Both the position numbers and the translations under genes were made by a program. Positions 34,421 through 43,800 of a stretch of 64,000 nucleotides of DNA are shown piece by piece. The stretch's first letter is position 1; the number at the start of each line of letters is the position of its first letter. The notes beneath the pieces are model-generated. The model ran no database searches. It was not told the DNA's origin and saw nothing but the letters and a program-made list of their open reading frames with translations. The stretch is from NCBI RefSeq assembly GCF_050113715.1, contig NZ_JBNJQR010000006.1:62001-126000 (forward strand), in the 5' to 3' direction. The DNA comes from Brevibacillus_H ginsengisoli. GTDB lineage: Bacteria > Bacillota > Bacilli > Brevibacillales > Brevibacillaceae.

Positions 34421-34438
34421 CCGAAGAGGTGGAAGAGA

Positions 34439-35230
34439 TTGAAGCAACGAATCGTAACAGGAGTAATTGGTGGGATCATTTTTCTTACATTAGTATATCT
34501 GGGGGGTATGTGGTACTCCCTGTTATTATTACTATTGGCCTTGATTGGCCTTTTTGAATTTTTGCGAATGGCTGGACTTTCGCCGTTCAGCTTTACAGGA
34601 TTACTCAGCTATCTATTGATGTTAAGCATTACGTGGCCTGATCTCGTCTCTTCAAGCTGGCCACTTTTTCATTTTTCAACTGTCTTGATGCCCGTGGTAA
34701 TCCTTCTATTATTTTATACAGTAGCCAAGAAGAATGAGTTTAACATTGAACATGCCGCACTTTCCCTTTTGGGTGCAGTTTATGTCGGGTATGGATTTGC
34801 CTATATGGGTGCTTTCCGAGACGGGTTAAGTGATCATGGTTTCTGGTTGACGATGATGGTGTTGTTGGGGATCTGGGCTACTGACTCCGGTGCCTATTTC
34901 GTGGGGCGCGCGTTTGGCAAGAATAAATTATGGCCCGCGATTAGTCCCAACAAAACCATAGAGGGCTCCATGGGTGGTATTGTTATTGCGTTTGTGATTG
35001 TGTTGTCCATCAACGCGGCGAAGAGTGTTGTACCGTTTACCCAAGCGTTAGAAATCGCGTTGGTCATTGGGGTAACCGCACAGATCGGCGATTTGGTAGA
35101 GTCTGCTTTGAAACGTCATTTTGGCGTGAAAGACTCTGGTCAAATCTTACCGGGGCATGGAGGCGTACTCGACCGTACGGATAGTTGGTTAATTGTATTC
35201 CCAGTACTATACATATTAGGGTTCCATTAA
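34439..35230 (+). CDS. cdsA: Phosphatidate cytidylyltransferase
   Basis: CdsA converts phosphatidic acid and CTP into CDP-diacylglycerol, the precursor of membrane phospholipids. The 263-residue protein is almost entirely hydrophobic helices and ends with the family signature KRHFGVKDSGQILPGHGG followed by VLDRTDS. The start is TTG at 34439 behind AGAGGTGGA. It lies between uppS and dxr. Confidence 0.95.
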   Translation: MKQRIVTGVIGGIIFLTLVYLGGMWYSLLLLLLALIGLFEFLRMAGLSPFSFTGLLSYLLMLSITWPDLVSSSWPLFHFSTVLMPVVILLLFYTVAKKNEFNIEHAALSLLGAVYVGYGFAYMGAFRDGLSDHGFWLTMMVLLGIWATDSGAYFVGRAFGKNKLWPAISPNKTIEGSMGGIVIAFVIVLSINAAKSVVPFTQALEIALVIGVTAQIGDLVESALKRHFGVKDSGQILPGHGGVLDRTDSWLIVFPVLYILGFH

Positions 35231-35257
35231 AAGACAGATGGGTAGAGGTGGAAGTAA

Positions 35258-36421
35258 GTGAAAAAGATAGCGTTGCTTGGATCTACTGGCTCCATTGGAA
35301 CAAGTACCCTTGAAGTAGTCGCTCAGCATCCGGAAGAATTCAAGATTGTCGGGCTTGCAGCTGGCTCCAATATAGAGCTCTTGGCCGAACAAGTGAAACT
35401 ATTCCGTCCAGAGATCGTATCAGTAGGTAGTGAAGCATATATTGCGAGACTTCGTGAATATATTGGTGTTGCGGACCTGCCTGAGATTGTCTGCGGGAAG
35501 GAAGGTTTAATCCAAGTTGCCAGCCATTCCACAGCCGATTTTGTTCTGACAGCCGTTGTCGGGAGCGTCGGAGTGGAGCCTACATTGGCTGCGATTGAAG
35601 CCAAGAAAACAATTGGACTTGCGAATAAAGAAACATTGGTAAGTGCCGGTCATCTGGTCATGGAAGCGGCTCGTCGCAACAATGTGACGATCATCCCTGT
35701 AGATAGTGAGCATTCCGCTATCTTCCAATCCTTACAAGGTAATAGCATGGAGGATGTTTCGCGGATCATTATCACTGCGTCTGGAGGATCTTTCCGAAAG
35801 CTCTCTCGTGATCAATTGAAGGACGTCAGCATCAAGGACGCGCTCAATCATCCGAACTGGAGCATGGGAGCCAAAATAACCATTGACTCAGCAACTATGA
35901 TGAACAAGGGATTGGAAGTATTGGAGGCGCATTGGCTGTTCGGACTTCCTTACGAGCAAATTGATTGTGTTCTGCATTATGAAAGCATTATTCATTCTAT
36001 GGTAGAATACAAGGATAAAGCAGTCATCGCTCAGTTGGGGACACCTGACATGAAGGTTCCAATTCAATATGCGCTAAGCTATCCACGAAGAGTATCTCTT
36101 CGTTCGGAGACGCTTGATTTAATATCCTGCGGGACACTGAATTTTGCCCAAATGGATTTTGAACGTTATCCAATGATCAAGCTAGCCTATGACTGCGGAA
36201 AACGTGGAGGCACCCTGCCGACTGTCATGAACGCAGCGAATGAAGTTGCTGTTGAGCAGTTCCTGCAAGAAAAAATCTCGTTTTTGCAGATTGAAGAATT
36301 GGTGGAGAGTGTTTGCCAGAAGCATGAAGTCTTCTCACAACCGGATATTGAGGCCATTTTTGCGGTCGATCAATGGGCTCGTCGGGAAGCTTATCAGATG
36401 GTAGCTAGCATCAGATCATAA
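35258..36421 (+). CDS. dxr: 1-deoxy-D-xylulose-5-phosphate reductoisomerase
   Basis: Dxr makes 2-C-methyl-D-erythritol 4-phosphate, the committed step of the MEP isoprenoid pathway. The NADPH-binding GSTGSIGTSTLEV is at the N-terminus. The metal and substrate region VDSEHSAIFQSLQG lies near residue 148, and the flexible-loop region HPNWSMGAKITIDSATMMNK near 200. GTG start at 35258 behind TAGAGGTGG. Length is 387 residues. ispG, a later step, lies two genes downstream. Confidence 0.97.
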   Translation: MKKIALLGSTGSIGTSTLEVVAQHPEEFKIVGLAAGSNIELLAEQVKLFRPEIVSVGSEAYIARLREYIGVADLPEIVCGKEGLIQVASHSTADFVLTAVVGSVGVEPTLAAIEAKKTIGLANKETLVSAGHLVMEAARRNNVTIIPVDSEHSAIFQSLQGNSMEDVSRIIITASGGSFRKLSRDQLKDVSIKDALNHPNWSMGAKITIDSATMMNKGLEVLEAHWLFGLPYEQIDCVLHYESIIHSMVEYKDKAVIAQLGTPDMKVPIQYALSYPRRVSLRSETLDLISCGTLNFAQMDFERYPMIKLAYDCGKRGGTLPTVMNAANEVAVEQFLQEKISFLQIEELVESVCQKHEVFSQPDIEAIFAVDQWARREAYQMVASIRS

Positions 36422-36448
36422 ATACGCACAGAAAGGTGGCCAAATCCT

Positions 36449-37714
36449 TTGCCTATGCCAAACTTAGGTTCGTTTGGATCGATTATCGCCATAATCGTGG
36501 TATTTAGCTTGTTAGTACTTGTACATGAATTAGGACATTTTCTACTGGCAAAGAAAGCGGGTATTCTATGTCGCGAATTTGCCTTAGGAATGGGTCCGAA
36601 GATATTTCGCTTCAAGCGGGGGGAAACCGAATATACCATTCGTCTATTGCCAATTGGCGGTTTAGTTCGGATGGCAGGGGAGGATCCCGAGCTCGACGTG
36701 CTAAAAACTCACATGATGATTGATGTGGAACTGAATGCCGCAGGACAGGTCACTAAAATGTTCTTGCAGCCTGCGCCCAATCATCAAGGAAATTTAATGC
36801 GTGGTGTCGTCTCTGAATTTGATTTGGAGCATAAATTAACGCTGACCCTGGATATTTCCGGTTCAGAGGAAACCTTCTCGGTTCATCCGCAGGCTGTTCT
36901 GGTTTTCGATGGCCGTGAAGTACAGATTGCTCCTTTTGACCGACAGTTTAAAGGCAAAACGGTTAAGCAACGTTTTTGGACAATTTTTGCTGGACCCGCA
37001 GCCAACTTCATTCTTGCGTTTGTATTATTGATGGCCAGTGGTTTATTTTACGGAGTACCAACCAATGAACCGTTAATCGGTCAAGTCAAACCTGACGGAC
37101 CGGCAGCTCACGCAGGTCTTTTGGAAGGGGATCGCGTTCTCTCCATTCAAAATCATCCCGTTCATAGCTGGACGGATATCGTTGAGATTGTAAGTAAGTC
37201 AGCAGGTAAGACTCTTGTTTTTGAAGTGGATCGTGGAGGGGTACATAAACAGATTCCCGTACATGTGCAAACAGAGAACAAACAAGGTAAAATAATGGTG
37301 TATAACCCTGTAACCTATTCACCACTCGAATCGATTCGCTATGGTGCAGTTGCAACTTACGACTTTACGTCTATGATTATCGGAAATTTGGCCATGCTCT
37401 TCTCAGGGTCTGTTGGTCTCAAGGATTTGAGTGGGCCAGTCGGTATTTTCAAGATGACGGGAGAGTTCGCGCAACAAGGAATCAAGATTCTGATTCAGTG
37501 GGCTGCCGTTCTAAGTATCAACTTAGGATTATTCAATCTGCTTCCGTTACCTGCGCTGGATGGTGGAAGACTAATGTTCCTCGTTGTGGAAGCATTACGT
37601 GGACGACCAGTTGATCCGCATAAGGAAGGCATGGTTCACTTTTTGGGATTCGCGTTTTTGATGTTGTTGATTCTGGTCGTGACTTGGAATGACATTCAGC
37701 GATTTTTCTTCTAG
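36449..37714 (+). CDS. rasP: Intramembrane zinc metalloprotease RasP (RseP)
   Basis: RasP is a site-2 protease that cleaves anti-sigma factors and leftover signal peptides inside the membrane. Zinc ligands are in VLVHELGHFLLAKK near residue 26 and in NLLPLPALDGGRLMF near residue 365; a PDZ domain lies near 200-285. TTG at 36449 is the best start since GAAAGGTGG is 9 bases upstream; ATG at 36455 is too far from it. Length is 421 residues, normal for Bacilli. Confidence 0.95.
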   Translation: MPMPNLGSFGSIIAIIVVFSLLVLVHELGHFLLAKKAGILCREFALGMGPKIFRFKRGETEYTIRLLPIGGLVRMAGEDPELDVLKTHMMIDVELNAAGQVTKMFLQPAPNHQGNLMRGVVSEFDLEHKLTLTLDISGSEETFSVHPQAVLVFDGREVQIAPFDRQFKGKTVKQRFWTIFAGPAANFILAFVLLMASGLFYGVPTNEPLIGQVKPDGPAAHAGLLEGDRVLSIQNHPVHSWTDIVEIVSKSAGKTLVFEVDRGGVHKQIPVHVQTENKQGKIMVYNPVTYSPLESIRYGAVATYDFTSMIIGNLAMLFSGSVGLKDLSGPVGIFKMTGEFAQQGIKILIQWAAVLSINLGLFNLLPLPALDGGRLMFLVVEALRGRPVDPHKEGMVHFLGFAFLMLLILVVTWNDIQRFFF

Positions 37715-37787
37715 AGGATAGAGATTCGTCAAGACAGAAGTATTATGATGTGAGAGAAGCAACCGAGACAAAGGATGGTGTACAATC

Positions 37788-38846
37788 GTGTACAAACGTG
37801 AGGAAACGAAACCGATATTCGTGGGTGACGTACAGATTGGCGGTCAGAAAAGCGTTGTCATTCAATCTATGACAACAGCCGATACTCGTGACGTAGAAGC
37901 GACACTGGATCAAATTAACCGCCTGTATGAAGTGGGCTGCCAAGTTGTTCGTTTGGCGGTTATTAATGAAGATGCCGCTAAAGCAATCAAACAAATCAAA
38001 GAGCGCTCTCCTTTGCCTCTTGTAGCGGATATCCACTTCGATCACAAATTGGCACTGATTGCCCTTGAAAGTGGTATCGATAAAATCAGAATTAATCCAG
38101 GGAACATTGGTTCCAGGGAAAAAACCAAAGCCGTTGTTGAAGCGTGCCGCGAACGCAACGTACCAATTCGAATTGGTGTAAACTCAGGTTCAGTTGAGAA
38201 GCGTTTGCTTGATAAATATGGTTACCCGAGTCCGGAAGCCATCGTTGAAAGCGCCATGAGCCATGTTGAGATTCTGGAAGACCTAAATTATGACAATATC
38301 GCTATTTCGTTAAAATCATCAGACGTGCCGACCATGATTCAAACCTACTCTCTGATGGCGCAAAAACGGAACTATCCGCTTCACGTAGGCGTAACGGAAG
38401 CAGGTACCCAATTCTCCGGCAGCATCAAGTCTTCTGTCGGTATCGGTACAGTGCTATCAATGGGAATTGGTGATACCATTCGTGTATCCTTGACCGCTGA
38501 CCCTGTTGAAGAGATCAAGGTAGCTAAACAAATCTTGAGAAGCTTGGATATTGTCAACAACGACCCAGTGGTCATTTCTTGTCCATCATGCGGTCGTTGC
38601 GCTATCGATTTGATCGGTCTTGCTACCAAGGTAGAAGACGCCGTATCCAACATCAAGATGCCATTAAAAGTTGCAGTTATGGGATGTGCGGTCAACGGCC
38701 CGGGTGAAGCTCGTGAGGCGGATGTCGGAGTAGCCGGCGGCAATGGGGAAGGCCTCATTTTCCGCAATGGGGAAATCGTGCGTAAGGTGAAAGAAGAAGA
38801 TCTTTTTGAAGAGTTAATGAAAGAAATCGAAACGATTGTGAAATAA
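37788..38846 (+). CDS. ispG: 4-hydroxy-3-methylbut-2-en-1-yl diphosphate synthase (flavodoxin)
   Basis: IspG is the [4Fe-4S] enzyme of the penultimate MEP-pathway step. The cluster cysteines are in VISCPSCGRCAIDLIGL and MGCAVNGPGEARE. The TIM-barrel part includes VQSMTTADTRDVEATLDQI (with I before) and DIHFDHKLAL. GTG start at 37788 lies 9 bases after AAGGATGG. Length is 352 residues, the short bacterial form. The 73-base gap to rasP shows no clear promoter. Confidence 0.96.
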   Translation: MYKREETKPIFVGDVQIGGQKSVVIQSMTTADTRDVEATLDQINRLYEVGCQVVRLAVINEDAAKAIKQIKERSPLPLVADIHFDHKLALIALESGIDKIRINPGNIGSREKTKAVVEACRERNVPIRIGVNSGSVEKRLLDKYGYPSPEAIVESAMSHVEILEDLNYDNIAISLKSSDVPTMIQTYSLMAQKRNYPLHVGVTEAGTQFSGSIKSSVGIGTVLSMGIGDTIRVSLTADPVEEIKVAKQILRSLDIVNNDPVVISCPSCGRCAIDLIGLATKVEDAVSNIKMPLKVAVMGCAVNGPGEAREADVGVAGGNGEGLIFRNGEIVRKVKEEDLFEELMKEIETIVK

Positions 38847-38911
38847 CTGGATGTAACTCGTGTCGTCAAATAACCTCGGACGTTGCCATCGTGTAATGTT
38901 CGGGGCTTCCC

Positions 38912-38933
38912 TATAATTAAGAACATTTGTTCG
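38912..38933 (+). promoter_or_regulatory. Candidate proS promoter -10 with LexA-box-like palindrome
   Basis: TATAAT at 38912-38917 is a perfect -10 but the region 16-18 bases upstream has no good -35 (TTGCCA at 38883 is too far). Four bases after it lies GAACATTTGTTC (38921-38932), a perfect inverted repeat that matches the core GAAC-N4-GTTC of the Gram-positive LexA (DinR) box. The site would lie over the transcription start and upstream of the proS ribosome site. One such core is expected by chance in a window this size, so the call rests on position. Confidence 0.45.
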
Positions 38934-38948
38934 TTTGGAGGAAATGTC

Positions 38949-40697
38949 GTGTTAAAACAAAGCCAAATGCTTATTCCAACTTTGCGTGAGGTGCCTTCCG
39001 ACGCTGAAATCGCCAGCCATAAGCTGCTGCTTCGCGCCGGAATGGCTAGACAATTAGCTTCGGGTGTGTATACCCATCTGCCATTATCCGTACGTGTCTT
39101 GCAAAAAATCCAAGCGATTGTCCGTGAAGAAATGAATCGTGCTGGTGCCCAGGAGCTCCTCATGCCTGCCATGCAGCCGGCAGAGTTATGGATGAAATCC
39201 GGACGCTGGGATGTATATGGTCCAGAACTCATGCGTCTAAATGATCGACACAATCGACAATTCGCACTTGGCCCAACCCATGAAGAAGTGGTTACCTCTT
39301 TAGTTGGAGACGAAGTGAACTCCTATAAGAAACTGCCTTTAAACTTGTATCAAATCCAAACGAAATTCCGTGATGAAGTTCGTCCTCGCTTCGGTTTGAT
39401 CCGTTGCCGCGAGTTCATCATGAAGGACGCGTATTCGTTTGACACCTCTCGAGAAGGATTGGATAAGAACTTCGAAGCGATGTTTAACGCGTACACTAAC
39501 ATTTTCACCCGGGTTGGCCTGAATTTCCGCGCGGTTGAAGCGGATGCCGGCTCCATTGGGGGAACTGGAACGTACGAATTCATGGCGTTGTGCGAGATCG
39601 GTGAAGACACGATCGCTTATTCCACAGATGGTACGTACGCTGCCAATTTGGAAAAAGCGGAAGTGGTTTACGAGGGTACTCCAAAACAAAACGTCAACAT
39701 TCCTTTGACTGAAAAAATTCATACACCTAACGTTCGTACAATCGACCAGCTCGTAGAGAGTCTCGGTGTACAAGCTTCCGAGATTATTAAAAGCTTGGTT
39801 TATCGCATGGATGACAAACTGGTTGTGGTCCTGATTCGTGGAGACCATGAGCTGAACGAAGTAAAATTGAAAAATATGTACGATGCGACCAACCTTCGTA
39901 TGGCGACGGAAGAGGAAGTGTTTCAGGTAACCGGAGCACCAGTAGGCTTTGTTGGTCCAATTGGATTAAAAGATGACGTAGAAATCGTTGCAGATAACTT
40001 CGTCCAAGATGTAGTAGACGGCGTGGTGGGCGCGAATGAAAAAGACTATCACCTTAAACATGTATCCGTGACCCGTGATTTGCGTATTGATCGCTTCGCT
40101 GACCTGCGTAACATTATGGAAGGGGACAAGTCTCCTCGTGATAATGGAACCATTGCTTTTGCCCGTGGGGTTGAGGTTGGTCACGTGTTTAAATTGGGAA
40201 CCAAGTACTCCAATACATTAGGAGCCACTTATTTGGACGAGAACGGCCGATCCCAAGACATGATCATGGGTTGCTATGGTATTGGGGTATCTCGTACGTT
40301 GGCGGCAGTGATTGAACAGAATAATGATGAGCATGGAATCATCTGGCCAGTATCCGTGGCTCCGTTCCATGTCCATGTTATTCCAATCAACGCCAAAGTG
40401 GACGAGCAACGCGAACTAAGCGAACAGATTTTTGCGAAGCTTTCTGAAGCGGGTATTGAGGTGCTCTATGACGACCGTCCTGAGCGTGCTGGCGTGAAGT
40501 TCAAGGATGCCGATCTGATTGGACTTCCACTTCGTATTACCGTTTCCGACAAGAGCGTTGAAGGAACGGTAGAGGTTCGTGTTCGTCGCACAGGGGAAGC
40601 CTTCGACGTAGCTGTAGAGGAACTTGCCACATTTGTGCAAAACAAACTGGCTGAGCTTTCCGAAAAAGAAACGCATCCGGTAAAAGCTTCATTCTAG
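38949..40697 (+). CDS. proS: Prolyl-tRNA synthetase
   Basis: ProS charges tRNA-Pro. It is the bacterial type with an editing (INS) domain between motifs 2 and 3: motif 1 region PLSVRVLQKIQAIVREEMNR, motif 2 with FRDEVRPRFGLIRCREFIMK, INS domain about residues 225-385, motif 3 with GCYGIGVSRTLAAVIEQN, then the anticodon-binding domain. A GTG at 38949 is chosen as GGAGG lies 7 bases upstream and the N-terminus MLKQSQMLIPTLREVPSDAE then fits the family. Length is 582 residues. Confidence 0.96.
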   Translation: MLKQSQMLIPTLREVPSDAEIASHKLLLRAGMARQLASGVYTHLPLSVRVLQKIQAIVREEMNRAGAQELLMPAMQPAELWMKSGRWDVYGPELMRLNDRHNRQFALGPTHEEVVTSLVGDEVNSYKKLPLNLYQIQTKFRDEVRPRFGLIRCREFIMKDAYSFDTSREGLDKNFEAMFNAYTNIFTRVGLNFRAVEADAGSIGGTGTYEFMALCEIGEDTIAYSTDGTYAANLEKAEVVYEGTPKQNVNIPLTEKIHTPNVRTIDQLVESLGVQASEIIKSLVYRMDDKLVVVLIRGDHELNEVKLKNMYDATNLRMATEEEVFQVTGAPVGFVGPIGLKDDVEIVADNFVQDVVDGVVGANEKDYHLKHVSVTRDLRIDRFADLRNIMEGDKSPRDNGTIAFARGVEVGHVFKLGTKYSNTLGATYLDENGRSQDMIMGCYGIGVSRTLAAVIEQNNDEHGIIWPVSVAPFHVHVIPINAKVDEQRELSEQIFAKLSEAGIEVLYDDRPERAGVKFKDADLIGLPLRITVSDKSVEGTVEVRVRRTGEAFDVAVEELATFVQNKLAELSEKETHPVKASF

Positions 40698-40729
40698 CAG
40701 GAATCAACTCATAATTTGTCGAATGTTTG

Positions 40730-40762
40730 AGTGGTATCCCTTTTTTGGGGGTACCACTTTTT
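40730..40762 (+). terminator. Intrinsic terminator after proS
   Basis: AGTGGTATCCC (40730-40740) pairs with GGGGTACCACT (40748-40758) with one G-T pair, loop TTTTTTG, followed by a short T-run to 40762. It ends the proS transcript before the polC promoter. Confidence 0.88.
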
Positions 40763-40765
40763 GCA

Positions 40766-40795
40766 TTGGCATCATTCCAAAGGTTTTCTTATAAT
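40766..40795 (+). promoter_or_regulatory. Promoter of polC (sigma-A type)
   Basis: TTGGCA (40766-40771) and a perfect TATAAT (40790-40795) are 18 bases apart, right after the proS terminator. The untranslated leader would be about 70 bases; I see no strong hairpin in it. Confidence 0.75.
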
Positions 40796-40872
40796 TCATA
40801 TGCGCAACTATGGCTCTGCCATTGCTTATCGCTTAGGCGTAGGGGAGTTTTTCAATAAGAGGTGTTCACAGA

Positions 40873-43800
40873 ATGGTTGACCACAAAGAACAAAAAGAAC
40901 GATTTGCACTGTTACTAAAGCAGTTGGATATCCCGGTTGATTGGATAGAGGCTTATTTTCAAGAAGGTTTGATCAACAAATTGGAATTGTATAAACAGAA
41001 TAAAGAGTGGGTCTTTACGTTTACGTTTCCGAAACTTCTGCCCCAAAAGGTCTATCAGGCTTTTCAAGCGAGGTTAACCTCCAGCTTTTCTCATTTGGCA
41101 AAAGTGGATTCGTATATTCGGTATGGTTCCACACCGCCAGTAGGAGAAGCAGTCGATGAGTATTGGGACTATTTGCTGACCCAAGCGGAGGCTCGGTTGA
41201 ACTCTCTAGCCGCACAAATTCGTAGCTCAGAGCGTAAAGTGCAAGGCGATGATGTGAAGGTCATGATGCCAACTGAAATGGCCGTTGAATTTGCCAAACG
41301 GAAAAAAGCGGATCAGGAGCTTCAGAATCTCTTTCACAAGGTGACGGATACACGCCCGCGTTTTCTATTCATGGCGGATGAGGAACAAACAGACGAGAAC
41401 CTCAAAGCATTTATGGAACAGCGTGCGGAGGAAGAACGCGCGCTGGTTCAAGTCGTGATGAGTGCGCAAGCAGAGAAAGAGAAGGAAGCGGCAAGTAGTC
41501 AGAACGAAGCGATTACTACACTAGTGATTGGCTACGAGATCAAAGAAGACCCGGTTCCTATTCAAGAAATCAAAGAAGAAGAACGCCGGATTTGTATCCA
41601 GGGAACCGCGTTTAATGTTGAATTAAAAGAATTAAAGAGCGGACGTCACCTGTTGACCTTTAATCTCACGGATTACACAGACTCTCTATCCATCAAGATC
41701 TTCTCACGCGACAAGGAAGACTTAAAGATGCTTGAAGCGGTGAAAGATGGCATGTGGTTAAAGGTGCGAGGAAGTGTGCAGCACGACACCTTCATGCGCG
41801 AGTTGGTGATGATGGCCAATGATCTGAATCAGATTGAACAAGTTGGACGCAAGGATATGTCCGAACAGAAACGGATCGAGCTTCATTGCCATACACCGAT
41901 GAGTATGTTAGACGGGGTAGCGTCACTTAAATCACTGATTTCAACAGCAGCCAAATGGGGACATCAAGCCATCGCGATTACGGATCACGGGGTCGTACAG
42001 TCGTTTCCAGAGGCGTATGGGATTGCCAAGAAAAACAACATCAAGTGCATCCTGGGTCTAGAAGCATACGTTGTAGATGATGGTGTAGACATTGTTTATA
42101 ACCTGAACAACTCAGCAGTAAACGATATTGTGATTGATGAAAATACCAGCTACGTCGTATTTGACACCGAGACGACAGGGTTAAACGCAGCCGAGAACAC
42201 CATCATCGAGATCGCCGCGGTGAAGATGCGAGGCGCGGAGATTATTGAAGAATGGTCCGAACTGATCGATCCAGGGTTTCCTGTCGGGCCTAAAACAACC
42301 GAGATAACGGGGATTACCAATGAGATGTTAGCGGGACAACGGACGCTAGAGCCCGTGCTCAAGCAGTTTAAAGAGTTCGTCGGTGATGCTGTTCTTGTTG
42401 CCCATAACGCGGAATTTGACCAAGGATTCTTGAATGCCTGTGCAAAGAGAATAGGTATGGAGCGTTGGGCGAATCCGTTTCTGGATACTTTGCCACTCGC
42501 GAGATTACTCTATCCGGGCATGCGAAACTACCGCTTAGGTACCTTAGCCAAACGTTTAAGTGTGGAGTTAATCAATGCCCACCGCGCGTTGGATGATACA
42601 GTGGCACTGGCTAAGGTATTTCAGTACATGCTAAAAGAAATGAAAGAGAAAGAAATTCAAAGCTTGGTTCATTTAAACGAAATCAGCAATCAGACGGCAG
42701 ACTTCAAAAGCTCACGTCCTTTTCACGCTACGATTCTCGTTCAGAATAAAACAGGACTGAAGAACTTATACAAACTCGTGAGCCGCTCGCATGTCGAGAC
42801 CTTCTACCGCGTTCCTCGAATTCAGCGAAGCCAACTAGTCAAATATCGAGAAGGATTGCTGATCGGAACGGCTTGCAAAGAAGGGGAGTTGTTCCAATCC
42901 ATTACACGAGGCAAGTCCCGTGATGAATTAGTTGAAGTGGCCAAATTCTACGATTATATCGAGGTGCAGCCAATCGACCATTACCGATCTTTGCTACGCA
43001 ATGAGAGCATTAACTCTTTGGATTCTGTAAAAGAGTATCACCGCATGATGATTGAGATAGCTCACGAGCTAGACAAACCAGCCGTGGCTACAGGTGATGT
43101 ACACTTCCTGAATCCAGAGGATGAGGTATTCCGTGATGTCTTCTTGTTCTCGAAGGGAGACCAAGACAACGGGAATCAACCTCCTCTCTATTTCATGACA
43201 ACGGATGAGATGCTGGATGCTTTCAGCTACTTGGGAGAAGAATTGGCGAGAGAAATCGTTATTCAAGCTCCTAACCGAATTAATGAAATGATTGAAGAAG
43301 TATGTCCAATTCCAGATAAATTGTACACGCCAATCATCGAGGGTGCGGACGAAGAGCTTCGAGACATGTGCTATGACAAGGCGAAGAGCCTTTACGGTGA
43401 GCCGTTGCCAGAAATTGTTGAACAGCGATTGGAAAAAGAGTTGACCAGTATCATCAAGCACGGTTTCGGCGTAATCTATCTGATTTCACAACGACTGGTG
43501 ACTAAGTCACTTCGGGACGGTTATCTGGTAGGTTCTCGGGGTTCCGTTGGTTCCTCCTTCGTGGCCACGATGTCGGAGATTACCGAGGTTAATCCTTTAC
43601 CGCCACATTATCTCTGCCCGAATTGCAAGCATAGTGAATTTATTCTGGACGGTTCCATTGGTTCCGGTTTCGACTTGCAAGATAAGGATTGCCCAGAGTG
43701 CGGTCAAGCCTTCAATAAAGATGGTCAAGATATTCCGTTCGAGACGTTCCTTGGCTTTAAAGGAGACAAAGTTCCCGATATCGATTTGAACTTCTCTGGG

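Noticed and set aside
38883..38917. TTGCCA with TATAAT as a full proS promoter
   Set aside because: The spacing is 23 bases, too long for sigma-A; only the -10 is retained as a candidate.
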